Position numbers and translations under genes: made by a program. Source: Diphasiastrum complanatum (lineage: Eukaryota; Streptophyta; Lycopodiopsida; Lycopodiales; Lycopodiaceae). From it: a stretch of DNA of 64,000 nucleotides. The DNA lies in the NCBI GenBank assembly GCA_029204225.1, contig CM055115.1:8223147-8287146 (forward strand), in the 5' to 3' direction. Shown piece by piece: positions 1 through 10,635 of the stretch. The notes under the pieces were generated by a model. That model was given only the letters and a program-made list of their open reading frames with translations, made no database searches and had not been told where the DNA came from. Every line of letters starts with the position of its first letter. Within the stretch, counting starts at the first letter, position 1.

Positions 1-179
1 TGTATCTAAGCATAATTTGGACTCATTCAAAGGTTCTAACACTTAGGTCTACTTGAGAACATCCTTATGAATGGAATCCTATGCTATTTGGCACGTGTGA
101 CAAGCCACATCATGACCATCTAACTATTTACAAGTCATATGACCAAAACTAGTCAAGCTAGAATTGTGAATTTTTAACA
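1..179 (-). repeat. 3' LTR of Copia-1, cut by window edge
   Basis: These bases repeat 5075-5253 almost exactly; the only difference I saw is one missing C near base 29. The LTR closes with ACA at 179, and a polypurine tract follows, as expected for the 3' LTR of a minus-strand element. The remaining ~500 bp lie outside the window, so the left target duplication cannot be read. Confidence 0.92.
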
Positions 180-192
180 CTCCTCCTCACTA
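180..192 (-). other. Polypurine tract of Copia-1
   Basis: Read on the minus strand this is AGTGAGGAGGAG, directly abutting the TGTTAAAA start of the 3' LTR. A purine run here primes plus-strand DNA synthesis in LTR retrotransposons. Copia-6 and Copia-8 carry closely similar tracts ending GAGGAGGAG and TAGGAGGAG. Confidence 0.8.
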
Positions 193-193
193 T

Positions 194-3100
194 CTAGCTT
201 GGTTCAATCATTGCTTTACTAATCACTCCAAGTGATGATCTGAACTTCATAAAAGGTGTCTTTTGAAGTGGTTTAGTAAGTAGATCAGCTACACATTCAT
301 TGCTTGGAACATGCTCCAAAGCAATCTCCTTGGCTTGCACCATTTCTCTCACAAAGTGATGGCATATCTCAATGTGCTTAGATCTTGCATGGAAGATTGG
401 GTTAGATGCAAGGTGTTGGGCTGATATATTGTCATTGTAGATGATTGGTGCCTCCTCTGAATCCATGATCTTTAGTTCCACCAATAATCTCTTGATCCAA
501 AGTACCTCCTTTGTAGTGGTTGTCAAAGCTTTGTACTCGGCCTCGGTTGAAGATAGAGATATAGTTTCTTGCTTTTTTGAAAGCCATGAAACCACACCTT
601 CTCCTATGAAAGTTGAATAGGCACTTGTTGATTTCCTATCCCTCTTGTCCCCTGCAAAATCTGAATCACTAAATGCATGAAGGTTAATCACATCTCCTCT
701 ATATAGAATCCCAAAATCCAATGTACCCGAGATGTATCTTAGAATCCTCTTAGCCTTTTTCCAATGGATATTCAATGGCTTTTGCATGGATTGGCTCAAC
801 CTACATACACTAAAGCTAAGATCTGGTCTAGTTATAGTGATCCACATTAAGGAACCTATAAGTTGCCTAAACAAAGTGATGTCCATGAAGGATCTTTCAT
901 CATCTTCATTTGGCACTTTTACATCTTGCTCCATTGGTGTGTCAACACTTTTGCATACTTCCATCTTAAACTTCTTCAAAAGACTTTGAGCATAGTTTAC
1001 TTGACTTATAAAGATAAAATCAGACCCTCTAAGTACTTCTATGCCTAAGATGAAGTGAAGACACCCTAGATCTACCATCTTGAACTCTAAGGATAGATCT
1101 ATCTTGATTTTTTCAATACCATCAACACTATCTCCACTAATGATGATGTCATCTACATAAATGAGTAAAAGTACAATACCAACATCATCAAACTTAATGT
1201 AAAGAGTGGGATCATATTCACTTTGAACAAAAGAAAGTGAAATAAGATAGCAATGTAGTCTTGAATTCCAAGATCTTGAGGCTTGCTTCAAGCCATAGAT
1301 GCTTCTTTGGAGATGGCATACTTTGTTCTCCATTCCATGCTTGATGAACCCTTGTGGCTGCTCCATATAGATATCCTCAACTTGCTGTCCTTTGCCTTGA
1401 TATGTGAGCCTTGATGGCTCCACTTTTGCCCTTGAAGATCTCCTTGGTGTGATAGGTGGGTTTGGTGCTTGCTCCTCCATGAGCTCCTCCTCAAAACCAA
1501 GATCTTGCTCCTCGGCCATCTTCTTCTTGATTGTTGGAGCACTTGAGCCTTCTTCAAGCATATGCATATGATGTTCATCAAAGATGACATCCCTTGAAAC
1601 AACAAATTTGTTCAAGGATGGGAGATATACTTTGTAGCCCTTGCTTGAGCTTGCATATCCAAGCATGATCCCTCTTGTGGAAGATGGATCCTCCTTGGTT
1701 CTTGTTTCCAATGGCACATGCACATAACATATACACCCAAAAACTTTCAAGTGATTAAGATTGGGTTTCTTTCCATACAACATCTCATAAGGAGTTTTGC
1801 CTTCAATTGCTTTGCAAGACACCCTATTCATCAAGTAGTTTGCACATACAAGAGACTCACCCCAAAAGGATTTGGGCAAACAAGCATCTAATCTTAAAGC
1901 CTTAGAACATTCACATAATGTTCTATTCCTTCTTTCAGCAACTCCATTTTGTTGAGGAGTGTAAGGACAAGAAGTCTCTTTCTTGATCCCTTCCTCCTCA
2001 CAAAAGGCCTTGAACTCATTGGAGATGAATTCTCCACCATTGTCACTTCTAAGAATCTTGATGCTATGATTATGATGCTTTTCCACAAACAACTTGAACT
2101 TTACAAAAGTATCAAATACTTGAGACTTGAAGGAAAGTAAGAACACCCAACAATATCTTGAGTAGTCATCAATGAAGGTCAAAAACATGGATGAACCTCC
2201 ATTAGATTTGGTGCTAGCAATGTGCACATCCGAGTGTATGAGTTCAAGAGGATGAGATGACTTTGTGATGGAGTTAGGAAACACCTTCTTATGTGCCTTG
2301 GATAAGGCACAAGCTTCACAAACCTTGTCTTCCTTCCCAATAGACCTTGGTAGGCCTAAAGCATACTCCTCCTTGATCATAGCCTCCATGGAACCCGAGT
2401 TGACATGTCCAAGTCTTTTGTGCCATAAAGTAAAGGTAGATATCTTGCTCTTCTCGGCCAACATGACAACATTAGTATCCACAAATGCATCCAGCTTATA
2501 AATTTTGCCAAGTCTAGTGCCCTTAGCCACTATCTTACCCTTCTTCTTGATGAAACATTCATTTGAAGCAAAGTCAACATTGAAACCATTGTCTACCATT
2601 TGGCCAACACTTAGTAGATTCTTTGTTATTGTAGGAATGTACAAAACACCTTCTATGTTGATCTTTTTGGAAGATCCTAAGCAAAGGGGAATGCTACCAA
2701 CTCCTTCAATCTTACAAGCTTCATCATTTGCTGTATAGATAGACTTTATAGGTCCATCATAAGATAAGAGAGAAGAGAAAAACTCCCTTTTACTAGTCAT
2801 GTGTGAACTAGCACCCGAGTCAATCCACCAAGGATCTTCTCCTTTGAAGCTTGTTGAAGAAAATATGGACATCATGAGAGAGTCCTCATGTGAACTCTCC
2901 TCCTCCTCCTCTTTGCTCATGTTGGCTTGGCTTTGATCTTGCTTCCTCTTGAAGCATTCCGAGGCATAATGCCCCATCTTGCTACAATAGTAGCACTTCA
3001 CCTTTGATTTGTCCTTCTTGACTTTGGTGGTTGATGGAGATGCCTTTGGGGGTCCTTCTTGATCCTCAAGCTTTGTAGACTTCTTGAATGTTGATCCTTT

Positions 3101-3760
3101 GCCTTTGGACTTGCCTTTGCCTTTGGTGAAGAGAGCTTGGTCATCTCCACCTTGGATGGAAAGCCTATCCATCCTCTCTTGCATTTGGCTCCTTCTTGAT
3201 TCCTCGGCCATGAGCGTGCCTTGGAGTTCTTCAAGTATGGGTAGCTTACCCATAATTGCATATCCCTGAACCAAATTGTCAAATTCAAAGCTTAGTCCAT
3301 TCAATATGAGTTGAACAAGCTCTTCATCCTTGATAGGGTCACCTATAAAGGCTAGCTCTTTGTTCAATTCCTTTACTCTTAGGACAAAAGTATGTGCACT
3401 CTCTCCTTTCTTTTGATAGCTTCTATAGATTTGATTCTTCAAAGCTAACATTCTAGTTTGGTTCTTGGATTCATAGACCTTTTGCAAAGTCTCCCAAGCA
3501 TCTTGAGCTGAAGTGCAATCTCCTACCTCTCTTAAGAGTTCATTTGCAACATTCATTTTTATGCAATGTAGTGCAACATTGCACCTCTTGATGTATTTGG
3601 CTTTTTCTTGAGGATGAATAGGTTCACCCTCCTTACCATTTACAATTTCCATCAGATCTTGCATGATCATGATAGATTCCATTCTAACTTTCCATATGGA
3701 ATAGTTAGTTTTGTTGAGCCTTTCATTAGTATCCAAAAGATATGCATTTATAGATGCCAT
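194..3760 (-). CDS. Copia-1 Gag-Pol polyprotein, in-frame RT deletion
   Basis: A single 1188-residue Ty1/copia polyprotein. Domains in order: Gag (~15-200); CCHC zinc knuckle (C256-C269, CYYCSKMGHYASEC); aspartic protease with DSGASSH at ~314; integrase zinc region (WHKRLGH ~446, CEAC ~480); integrase core D511, D573, E609 with the expected 35-residue D-E spacing; RT with YVDD at 868-871; RNase H with SDSDFAGD (~1030) and STEAEY (~1073). Against Copia-8 (1347 residues) about 138 residues are missing near residue 795 (around base 1375), and the frame is kept. The loss removes the first half of the RT, including the FQLDVSNAF aspartate, so polymerase activity is not expected. Gag, protease and integrase look complete. 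It begins at ATG in the context MASINAYLLD, matching the start of Copia-9. No stops or frameshifts occur, consistent with recent arrival. Confidence 0.93.
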   Translation of the reverse strand: MASINAYLLDTNERLNKTNYSIWKVRMESIMIMQDLMEIVNGKEGEPIHPQEKAKYIKRCNVALHCIKMNVANELLREVGDCTSAQDAWETLQKVYESKNQTRMLALKNQIYRSYQKKGESAHTFVLRVKELNKELAFIGDPIKDEELVQLILNGLSFEFDNLVQGYAIMGKLPILEELQGTLMAEESRRSQMQERMDRLSIQGGDDQALFTKGKGKSKGKGSTFKKSTKLEDQEGPPKASPSTTKVKKDKSKVKCYYCSKMGHYASECFKRKQDQSQANMSKEEEEESSHEDSLMMSIFSSTSFKGEDPWWIDSGASSHMTSKREFFSSLLSYDGPIKSIYTANDEACKIEGVGSIPLCLGSSKKINIEGVLYIPTITKNLLSVGQMVDNGFNVDFASNECFIKKKGKIVAKGTRLGKIYKLDAFVDTNVVMLAEKSKISTFTLWHKRLGHVNSGSMEAMIKEEYALGLPRSIGKEDKVCEACALSKAHKKVFPNSITKSSHPLELIHSDVHIASTKSNGGSSMFLTFIDDYSRYCWVFLLSFKSQVFDTFVKFKLFVEKHHNHSIKILRSDNGGEFISNEFKAFCEEEGIKKETSCPYTPQQNGVAERRNRTLCECSKALRLDACLPKSFWGESLVCANYLMNRVSCKAIEGKTPYEMLYGKKPNLNHLKVFGCICYVHVPLETRTKEDPSSTRGIMLGYASSSKGYKVYLPSLNKFVVSRDVIFDEHHMHMLEEGSSAPTIKKKMAEEQDLGFEEELMEEQAPNPPITPRRSSRAKVEPSRLTYQGKGQQVEDIYMEQPQGFIKHGMENKVCHLQRSIYGLKQASRSWNSRLHCYLISLSFVQSEYDPTLYIKFDDVGIVLLLIYVDDIIISGDSVDGIEKIKIDLSLEFKMVDLGCLHFILGIEVLRGSDFIFISQVNYAQSLLKKFKMEVCKSVDTPMEQDVKVPNEDDERSFMDITLFRQLIGSLMWITITRPDLSFSVCRLSQSMQKPLNIHWKKAKRILRYISGTLDFGILYRGDVINLHAFSDSDFAGDKRDRKSTSAYSTFIGEGVVSWLSKKQETISLSSTEAEYKALTTTTKEVLWIKRLLVELKIMDSEEAPIIYNDNISAQHLASNPIFHARSKHIEICHHFVREMVQAKEIALEHVPSNECVADLLTKPLQKTPFMKFRSSLGVISKAMIEPS

Positions 3761-4558
3761 CTAGTCTCCTAATCAAGGACTTGACACAAATGAAGGTTAC
3801 TTCTATTGATTTGATTGAAGGTCTACCTTATCCCACTTCTTAGGGACCTGAAAAGATCAGTAATAGACTTCCTATAAAGATCTAAGAATGATCTCTAACA
3901 AAATCAAATCATAGAATACTAGAAACAATGCACTTGCTTGATTGAAGTAGACAATACTAGTAGAATTGCCCCTCTTTCTATAAAGAACATTAAAGCTTCC
4001 AAATGATCTGATAAAGAGTGAATTTCAGCAACCTAATATACTTCCAAAATCACTTGTAAAAGATCTAAATGGAACTTAATGAGGATGCAACACAATCTAC
4101 TATCCAATCACAAGCAAAAAATGATCAAAATTGATGAAAAATTGATCTAATTTGGTGCATAAGTCAAGCAATGGTTGGACTGAACCTAAATCACTTTAGG
4201 AGGTGCCTACTACACCTTAGAACAGCCTTGAAGAGTCCCCAAAACTCTGATCTTCCCTCTCCTTGAATGCTAGAAAGCCTCCTCTATGAAATCACCTCCA
4301 AGACTCGCTTAGAAATCAATGCTTGGAGCAAGCAAAACTTGCTATCTTGGTAATGTGAATTGAATTCAACTTTGCCTCTGGTTTTAGACACCTAAACACC
4401 TGCAAATGAAGTCACACAACACCAATCTCCAATGTATTTGACTCACTTTGAGTTCTAGAATCAATACTAGATGCTAAGATCCAATCTACACAAGATTTAG
4501 ATCAAAACTTGTGATCAAATTGAATGAAAACCAAGGATTTAGCTCATTTCAGCCTTTA
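3761..4558 (-). other. Untranslated leader of Copia-1
   Basis: About 800 bp between the PBS and the Gag start codon, with no long reading frame. This is the usual place for packaging and dimerisation signals, but I recognise no specific structure. The leader of Copia-9 (53448-54240) occupies the same position and is similar in length. Confidence 0.75.
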
Positions 4559-4571
4559 GGCTCTGATACCA
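4559..4571 (-). other. Primer-binding site of Copia-1 (initiator tRNA-Met)
   Basis: On the minus strand the sequence is TGGTATCAGAGCC, complementary to the 3' end of plant initiator tRNA-Met, immediately next to the LTR end. It fixes the LTR boundary and the element's strand. Confidence 0.93.
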
Positions 4572-5253
4572 TGTAAAAATTACAGCAAATAAGGATCCTA
4601 AAACACTTGAAATGATGAGGGAAACAATAGATTATGATTTCATAAGATTAGCACAAGTTGAACCATCAAAATCCATCAAAAATCTATGCTTGAACCTCAC
4701 TAAATGGCTCAAATCCTTGAAGAAGGCTTCACACGTGTGAAAGTACGGCCTCCCACAGTCTGAGTACTGTACAACAGACCTACATTCAATCCTATAATCA
4801 TTAGTAATCACAAGTACTCAAACAATTATGAACATAGAGAGCAATTGCACCATTATGAGAGAAAAAACATGAAATTGCTTGATTGATTTTGGTGAGATAT
4901 CATCACCTATATATACATGATCCATCACGGTTTTGGGCAGGTATGAGTAGCCCTAAACCTATCCCTAATTCTAATTTTGGTGGATCTTTCATCCCTACCA
5001 AGTTAGGGTTGGAATCTTGGAGATCCCTCAACAATGCAAAAATTACCAAAAATAGCTCCTATTTTTTCTCCCTTGTATCTAAGCATAATTTGGACTCATT
5101 CCAAAGGTTCTAACACTTAGGTCTACTTGAGAACATCCTTATGAATGGAATCCTATGCTATTTGGCACGTGTGACAAGCCACATCATGACCATCTAACTA
5201 TTTACAAGTCATATGACCAAAACTAGTCAAGCTAGAATTGTGAATTTTTAACA
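4572..5253 (-). repeat. 5' LTR of Copia-1 (682 bp)
   Basis: On the plus strand it starts TGTAAAAATT and ends TTTTTAACA, so the element-sense LTR is TGTTAAAAA...TTTTTACA with short terminal inverted repeats. The 12-bp palindrome TCACACGTGTGA (4729-4740) is a G-box-type core that recurs in the other LTR families of this window. The right flank TTTTG would be the target duplication, but its partner is outside the window. Confidence 0.92.
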
Positions 5254-5765
5254 TTTTGGAGGGAAAGCCAAGTGGCCAAATAGGATTTGGAAACTCTATA
5301 AAATGATGTAACTCGTGGAGAGACACATCTTCTCTCTTCTATCTCTCATTTCATCATTATACATGGTTCTCTTTGGGTTTTACTACTCATTGGCAACCAA
5401 ACCTAGACCATCCGATCTAGCCCTTGAGCAACCCAGGAGATAGGCAAGCCGCAGGAAGAGCATTTTATGGTCTGGCAGCATAAGGGCCACAGACTCTTCC
5501 ATAATCCTCATAGACGCTGATGAGGGTATATATAGAGATATAGCCAACCCCACCTGCCCATGCATTGAATCCACATGGAAGCACTCTGATTGATCATGCC
5601 AATCCCCCATGTTTGTCCACTGCATGTAGGTACCCCTAAACCATAATAGTCATGACCCATGCATAAGCACAATGCATGTACATCCTATCTCATAATAGAA
5701 TGCAATACACATGCCTATACCACATGCGGGTGTGACCCCATGGTCCTACTTGACTACTATCCAGA
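5254..5765. other. Intergenic DNA with a TATA-like motif
   Basis: I recognise no gene here. A plus-strand CTCTATAAAATG at ~5294 followed by pyrimidine-rich sequence resembles a plant core promoter or an LTR promoter. Given the gypsy remnant to the right, part may be an old gypsy LTR; no boundary is visible. Confidence 0.3.
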
Positions 5766-6215
5766 TTAGGCCTGGCTCCTATGTCCAAGACAGCCCCTAA
5801 TGGTACAAACCCCATTAGGGCCGTAACATAGATGCTCGATAACCTCCCGATTACGCAATCGCTTGGATCTTGTATCAAGAATAAGCTCTAAAGAAATCAT
5901 TTCAGATAAGTCTTCAAATGAATCTAGACTTTTACCAGGACCAAGATTGTCCCTCACATGTAAACTCATCTCTAGACGACTAACATGGAATATGGGATGA
6001 GTCTTGATTCCCTCTAGTAACACATACTAGTAAGCTAAAGATCCAATCTTTTTCAAGATTTCCTATGGTCCACTATAACAAGCAAACAAATTGTAATGCT
6101 GCCCAATGCACACTACCTTAGAATCCTTCGGAATTCTAAGATACACCCAATCCGCAACTTGAAACTCCCGAGGCAATCTTTTCAGGTTAGCAAAATGTCT
6201 TACATGATCCTAGGC
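5766..6215 (-). pseudogene. Ty3/gypsy polyprotein remnant (integrase C-terminus)
   Basis: Minus-strand translation reads as the end of a Ty3/gypsy integrase: a VRHFANLKRLPREFQVADWVYLRIP stretch in the frame entering at ~6210 gives the 'GDxVYLR' module, followed by GP.EILKKIGSLAY and then EGIKTHPIFHVSRLE. The last motif precedes the chromodomain-type tail in this superfamily. Two stops interrupt the frame (after CYSGP and after SLAY). Only this tail survives; it abuts truncated Copia-2 at ~6240-6290. Confidence 0.7.
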
Positions 6216-6290
6216 ACTTAGAATATTTCACATGCTAATTGTAACATTTCTTGCATTTCACACAAAAATATTATCAAATCCTTCCAGCAT

Positions 6291-9200
6291 TTATTTGATC
6301 CATATCAGATCGTTTGCCATCTTAGTTGTTGCTACATATTCGGCCTCACAGGAAGATTGAGCTATTGTTGTTTGCTTCTTGCTTATCCAAAGTATGGCTG
6401 CGCCAGATGCTACAGTACAACCTCCTGAAATACTTTTGCTATCATCCTTCATGGATGCCCAGCTTGCGTCACTGTAAGATTCGATCCAAAATCCAGCTTC
6501 CTTCGAATAACACAGTCCATAGTCTTTCATTCCCTGGAGATATTGTACTATTCTCTTTGATAACTTCCAATGCAATGATCCTAGGTTTTGATTAAATTGA
6601 ATCAGCCTGTATAATGCAAATGCTATATCAGGTCTGGTGTTGTCTGCAAGATACAACAATGATCCAATCAGGCTTCGATAGAGTGTATTGGCTATTTGCT
6701 TCTCTTCCTCGAGAGTCTGTGAACAATCTGCTAGAATAAGCGTGTCGTCAACATAAACAGCTAGAATGATAATTTCATCTTTGACATGTTTGATAAAGGT
6801 TCGAAGCCTAAAGAACGTAGTCTTTCTACACCATTGTCTGGCTGCTTGTTTCAGACCATAGATGCTTTTATTCATGTGACATCCGAATTTTAGATATTCT
6901 TGGCTTATAAAACCAAGTGGTTGGTCCATGAATAAATCTTCTTCTAATTCTACATGCAATAAAGTAGTTTTGTCATCCATAATATGGATTTTGAGATCAT
7001 GAGCCACTGCATAAGCAAATAACAAGCGAATTGATGTGTGTTTGACTACCGATGAGAAAGTATCAGTGTAGTGTAAAAAACGCAATCAACCTTGTTTTGT
7101 ATATGATGTTATGTTCATCAGGACATGTTTTGATGTTGTAGATCCACTTGCATTTGACTGGTTTTCTTCCATTAGGTATTGGTGCAAGTGTCCATACATT
7201 GTTCTTATACATGGATGACATTTCGTCCTCCATTGCTTGAATCCAGTGATCTTTATTTGGTCCATCAATAGCTTCCTTGAATGTTTGAGGTTTGTTTGTG
7301 AAACCACAAAATTCAATGGCTATATTAGTTGAAACATCCTAATCAAATCTAACTACTGGTTTTCTTTGTCTATCAGATCTTCTCACAGTCTGTACAGGTT
7401 TCGAATTTGATTCTCCATTTTCGGGTTCGACCTTGTTTGCTAGAATTCGAACTGGTGATTCGAGTCTATCAGGTACTCGATCTTGAACTCCCTCTGAATC
7501 TGGTAATTCTTGTTCATTGTCTGCTTGTTGTATTTCTGTCATTGGTAACTCATAATAATTTTTGAGAATTTTATAGCTGACCAAGTCACTACCTGCTATG
7601 TACTTTGACTCATCGAATTTGACATCTCAAACAACTTTTATTCTGTCAGTTTTGGGTATATAGGCTCGATAATATGATGAATGTAATTCAAATCCTATCA
7701 GAAAACCTTGTTTTGTCTTTCCATTGAGTTTCTTTCTCAATTTGTCTGGTATGTGCATGTAAACTGCACATCCGAATGTCCAAACATGTGCAAGATTTGG
7801 CTTCGACTTCCACCATATTTCATGAGTTTTATCCGATATTCGAGATTTTAGAAATCTCTGAAGATAATTCGATGTAGCCACTTCTTCTTTCCACAACTGT
7901 TTTGATGCTTTCGCATGAGTCATCATACACCTAGCAGCTTCCATAAGTGTACGATTCCTTCGTTCAGCAATTCCATTGTGATGAGGTGTGTATGATGCAA
8001 TATTTGTATGCATAATACCTCGATCAGTACAGTAAGCTTTGAATTTATTGGAAATGTTCTCACCTCCACGATCTGTACGAATTTCTTTTATCTTATTGCC
8101 TGTCAGCTTCTCAGCCCAATTCGTATACTCAACGAATTTCTTGAAAGTCTTTGATTTTGAATTCGTCAATAAACATTATGAAGTATTTTGCATCACTTAA
8201 AGACAATACTCCAAACGATCCACAAATATCTGAATGCACAATTTTCAGTCCTTGGTTGCTTTATAAACATCTTTACTGAAAGGTGTTCTGGTCATTTTGT
8301 CTTTAAGACAGGATTTGCAGGTAGTTTGAATATCTCCACTCTTGATTTTGACTCCTTCAATTCTCACTCTTGTTGGCTTGGTACAAGGCTTTCATGTTCA
8401 TGTGACATAGTCTTTTGTGCCACAGAATATCTGTTGATTCTTGAGTTTGATTCGCTTGTTCGATTCGAATTCAAATGTCCAAGTGATACAAATTTTTTTC
8501 TCTATTGCCTTTAGCAACTAGGTTATCAAAATCTTCTTCGAACAATTTACAAGAGTTCCTTGTGAAGGTTATTGACATTCTTGTATCGACTATCTTTGCT
8601 ACGAATAAAAGATCTTTATCAAGAGTAGGGACATAGAGAACTTTCTCCAGTTTCTTGTCACCATGAACGTGTTTAACCACAGTACACCAGTTCCATCAAC
8701 TACATGCTTAGAACCGTCTCCAAGTATAATGAATCTCAAATAATTTGTCTTCTTATAGTCAGATAAAATTTGTTTCGAGAAAACAAAATGTGGTGGCTCC
8801 CGAATCAAGTACTGCTTCTTGAATTTTTGAATTTGATGAACAACATAGATCAGCACAAACATATGCTATTGAGTTTCTTGTCGTCCTGTCTTCTACTGCT
8901 CTAGAGAATTCTGCTTTGTCTTCGACAAAATTTGAATATGAAGGTTCGCTTCGATTCTGCTCCTTCTTGAGATTTTGATAACAGTCTAATGCTGCATGAC
9001 CTCATTTATGACAATGAATGCAATCAATCTTTCAATTTAGTCAGAAAATTTCTTCTGTATGACATAATCTTTTGCATCTGTTTCAAATCTTCCAGAATTT
9101 TTCTGTTGTTTTTCATATTGTTGATCATTTGTCTTGGATTTGTTTCCATTCTTTTTAGATGACTCCCTCTTAAACTTAGACTTCTTTGAAGATTTATTTT

Positions 9201-9773
9201 TCTGAGTAAATATAGTATTTTTGAAATCACCATTATCTTCATAGCATTCACGAACTTCTACTTCCTCTTTGACTCCATCTATTACATTGTCAAATCTTTA
9301 GCCAGTAAAGTTCAAGTTGTGTGAAATGACCTGGGTAGGGCTTGAAGAAAATAGCTAAGTTGTTTTTCCTTTGAGATTGTATTTTTCGTGCCAAAATATG
9401 GCAAAGAAATAAACAGATTCTTTATCTTTTATACAAATGTGGTCAGGTCTTTGCCGTCCCATTGTAGGTAAGTTAATTGGTCTTCCAAGAACATGATTTG
9501 ATTATGAGATCTAGTCTCATTCTTGGTTTGCAATTCTTCCCATAATTCTTTCACGTTCGAAATTGATGTAAGATCTAGCATTATGTTGTCATGCACTGAA
9601 GACGCAATAATTGCTATAGCTCTGTCATTTCTCAAACTCCATTCTTGAAGTTCTTTGCTAGGAGTAATTGGCTTCTCTTCTATTGGTTCTACCCATTGCC
9701 AAAGACCTTCGTCTTTCAGTATGAGTGAAGTCTTTAATTTCCAGATCAAACAATTTGAACCTTCTGTATCCAA
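6291..9773 (-). pseudogene. Copia-2, decayed Ty1/copia polyprotein
   Basis: Domains follow in minus-strand order. Gag (9773-9429) begins MDTEGSNCLIWKLKTSL. A CCHC knuckle near 9000-9030 (CIHCHK*GHAALDC) has a stop inside it. The protease active site LDSGATT lies near 8800. The pre-integrase region is at 8680-8471. The integrase core (8169-7627) has TDRGGE and GIAERRN. RT runs 7320-6600 with YVDD, and RNase H has YSDASWAS and SSCEAEY. It is broken by several frameshifts and stops, and RT lacks a segment after the YVDD region (joined LEEEKQIANTLYRSLIGS). RNase H stops abruptly at DLIWIK, so the 3' end and 3' LTR are lost. RNase H motifs group it with Copia-4 (SISGGCT/SITGGCT) and not with Copia-1/8 (DRKSTSAY). 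Confidence 0.85.
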
Positions 9774-9891
9774 GATCGTACTGATCTTAGACTAAATATT
9801 GTTGATCAACAACATCTTCTAATCTTCTGAATAAGCTCCAGATACGGCTGCTGATGGATGTGTGAAGAAGGCATGAGGATACCACGGTATC

Positions 9892-9904
9892 GGTTTTGAT
9901 ACCA
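9892..9904 (-). other. Primer-binding site of Copia-2 (degenerate)
   Basis: Minus-strand TGGTATCAAAACC differs from the initiator tRNA-Met site at a few positions. It lies one base from a TGTAGAAAA LTR edge and about 120 bp upstream of the Gag fragment. Confidence 0.65.
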
Positions 9905-9905
9905 T

Positions 9906-10570
9906 TGTAGAAAAAATGTTACGAATTCTTCCTTAGAGAACACGATGAAAGTTTGAATAAATTAAACTAATATTAGTGTCTTCAATCGGATCTGATTCTG
10001 GTCTATGTACTAATAGAGCAGTTTTTACTTTGATTGAATTACAACATGAAAAATTAAGAGATATATTGCATGAGTATTATAGATAATTTTAGACATTCAG
10101 ATTAATTGATAAAATCATCTGTTGAGAAACTTTGATCAAAAATGAGTTTTTATAATTTTGATTTTGAACATTCAATATATATCTCTTGCTATCTTGTTTT
10201 TCTGTTGTGTTTATAAGGATTAATGCACATGTATTTATATTGTTACAGGACAAGTCTTTTGGCCTTTTAATTCTATAACAGTAGATCTAACCGTTATGAC
10301 GGTTGATATTCAACAAACATTTTGTATCTAGACTCCAATGACTTTTGTTCGCGACAGTTTTGTGACAATCCACAGTTTTGCGACAGGCGACAGTTTTGGG
10401 ACAATTTCGTGAATCTTTTGAGTTTGAGTTTGAACAAGAATCAAAAAATATTTCACGAGAAGATATTGTTTGCGAATCTTTCGAGTTCAAGATTGAACAA
10501 GAATGAAAATATTTCGCGACAAGATAGTATTTGCGAATCTTTCGAGTTTTGAGATACTTTTGAGTTCGAG
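9906..10570 (-). repeat. 5' LTR of Copia-2, outer end unresolved
   Basis: The inner edge (TGTAGAAAAAATG on the plus strand) follows the PBS. The sequence is AT-rich and non-coding. With no 3' LTR present, the outer boundary cannot be fixed; I set it before the LTR of the next element. It contains imperfect tandem repeats at ~10405-10556. Confidence 0.5.
10405..10556. repeat. Imperfect tandem repeat, ~70 bp, two to three copies
   Basis: The phrase GCGAATCTTTCGAGTT, then TTGAACAAGAAT and an A-rich run with TTTC(A/G)CGA, recurs two to three times. Just before it, a shorter GCGACAGTTTTG motif also repeats (~10355-10400). No coding function is evident. Confidence 0.6.
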
Positions 10571-10635
10571 TTTGTTTCTCAGTTTTAAATTTACTGTTCA
10601 ACCTTTGTCAATTAAACTGTGCACTTTGTTAGTAG

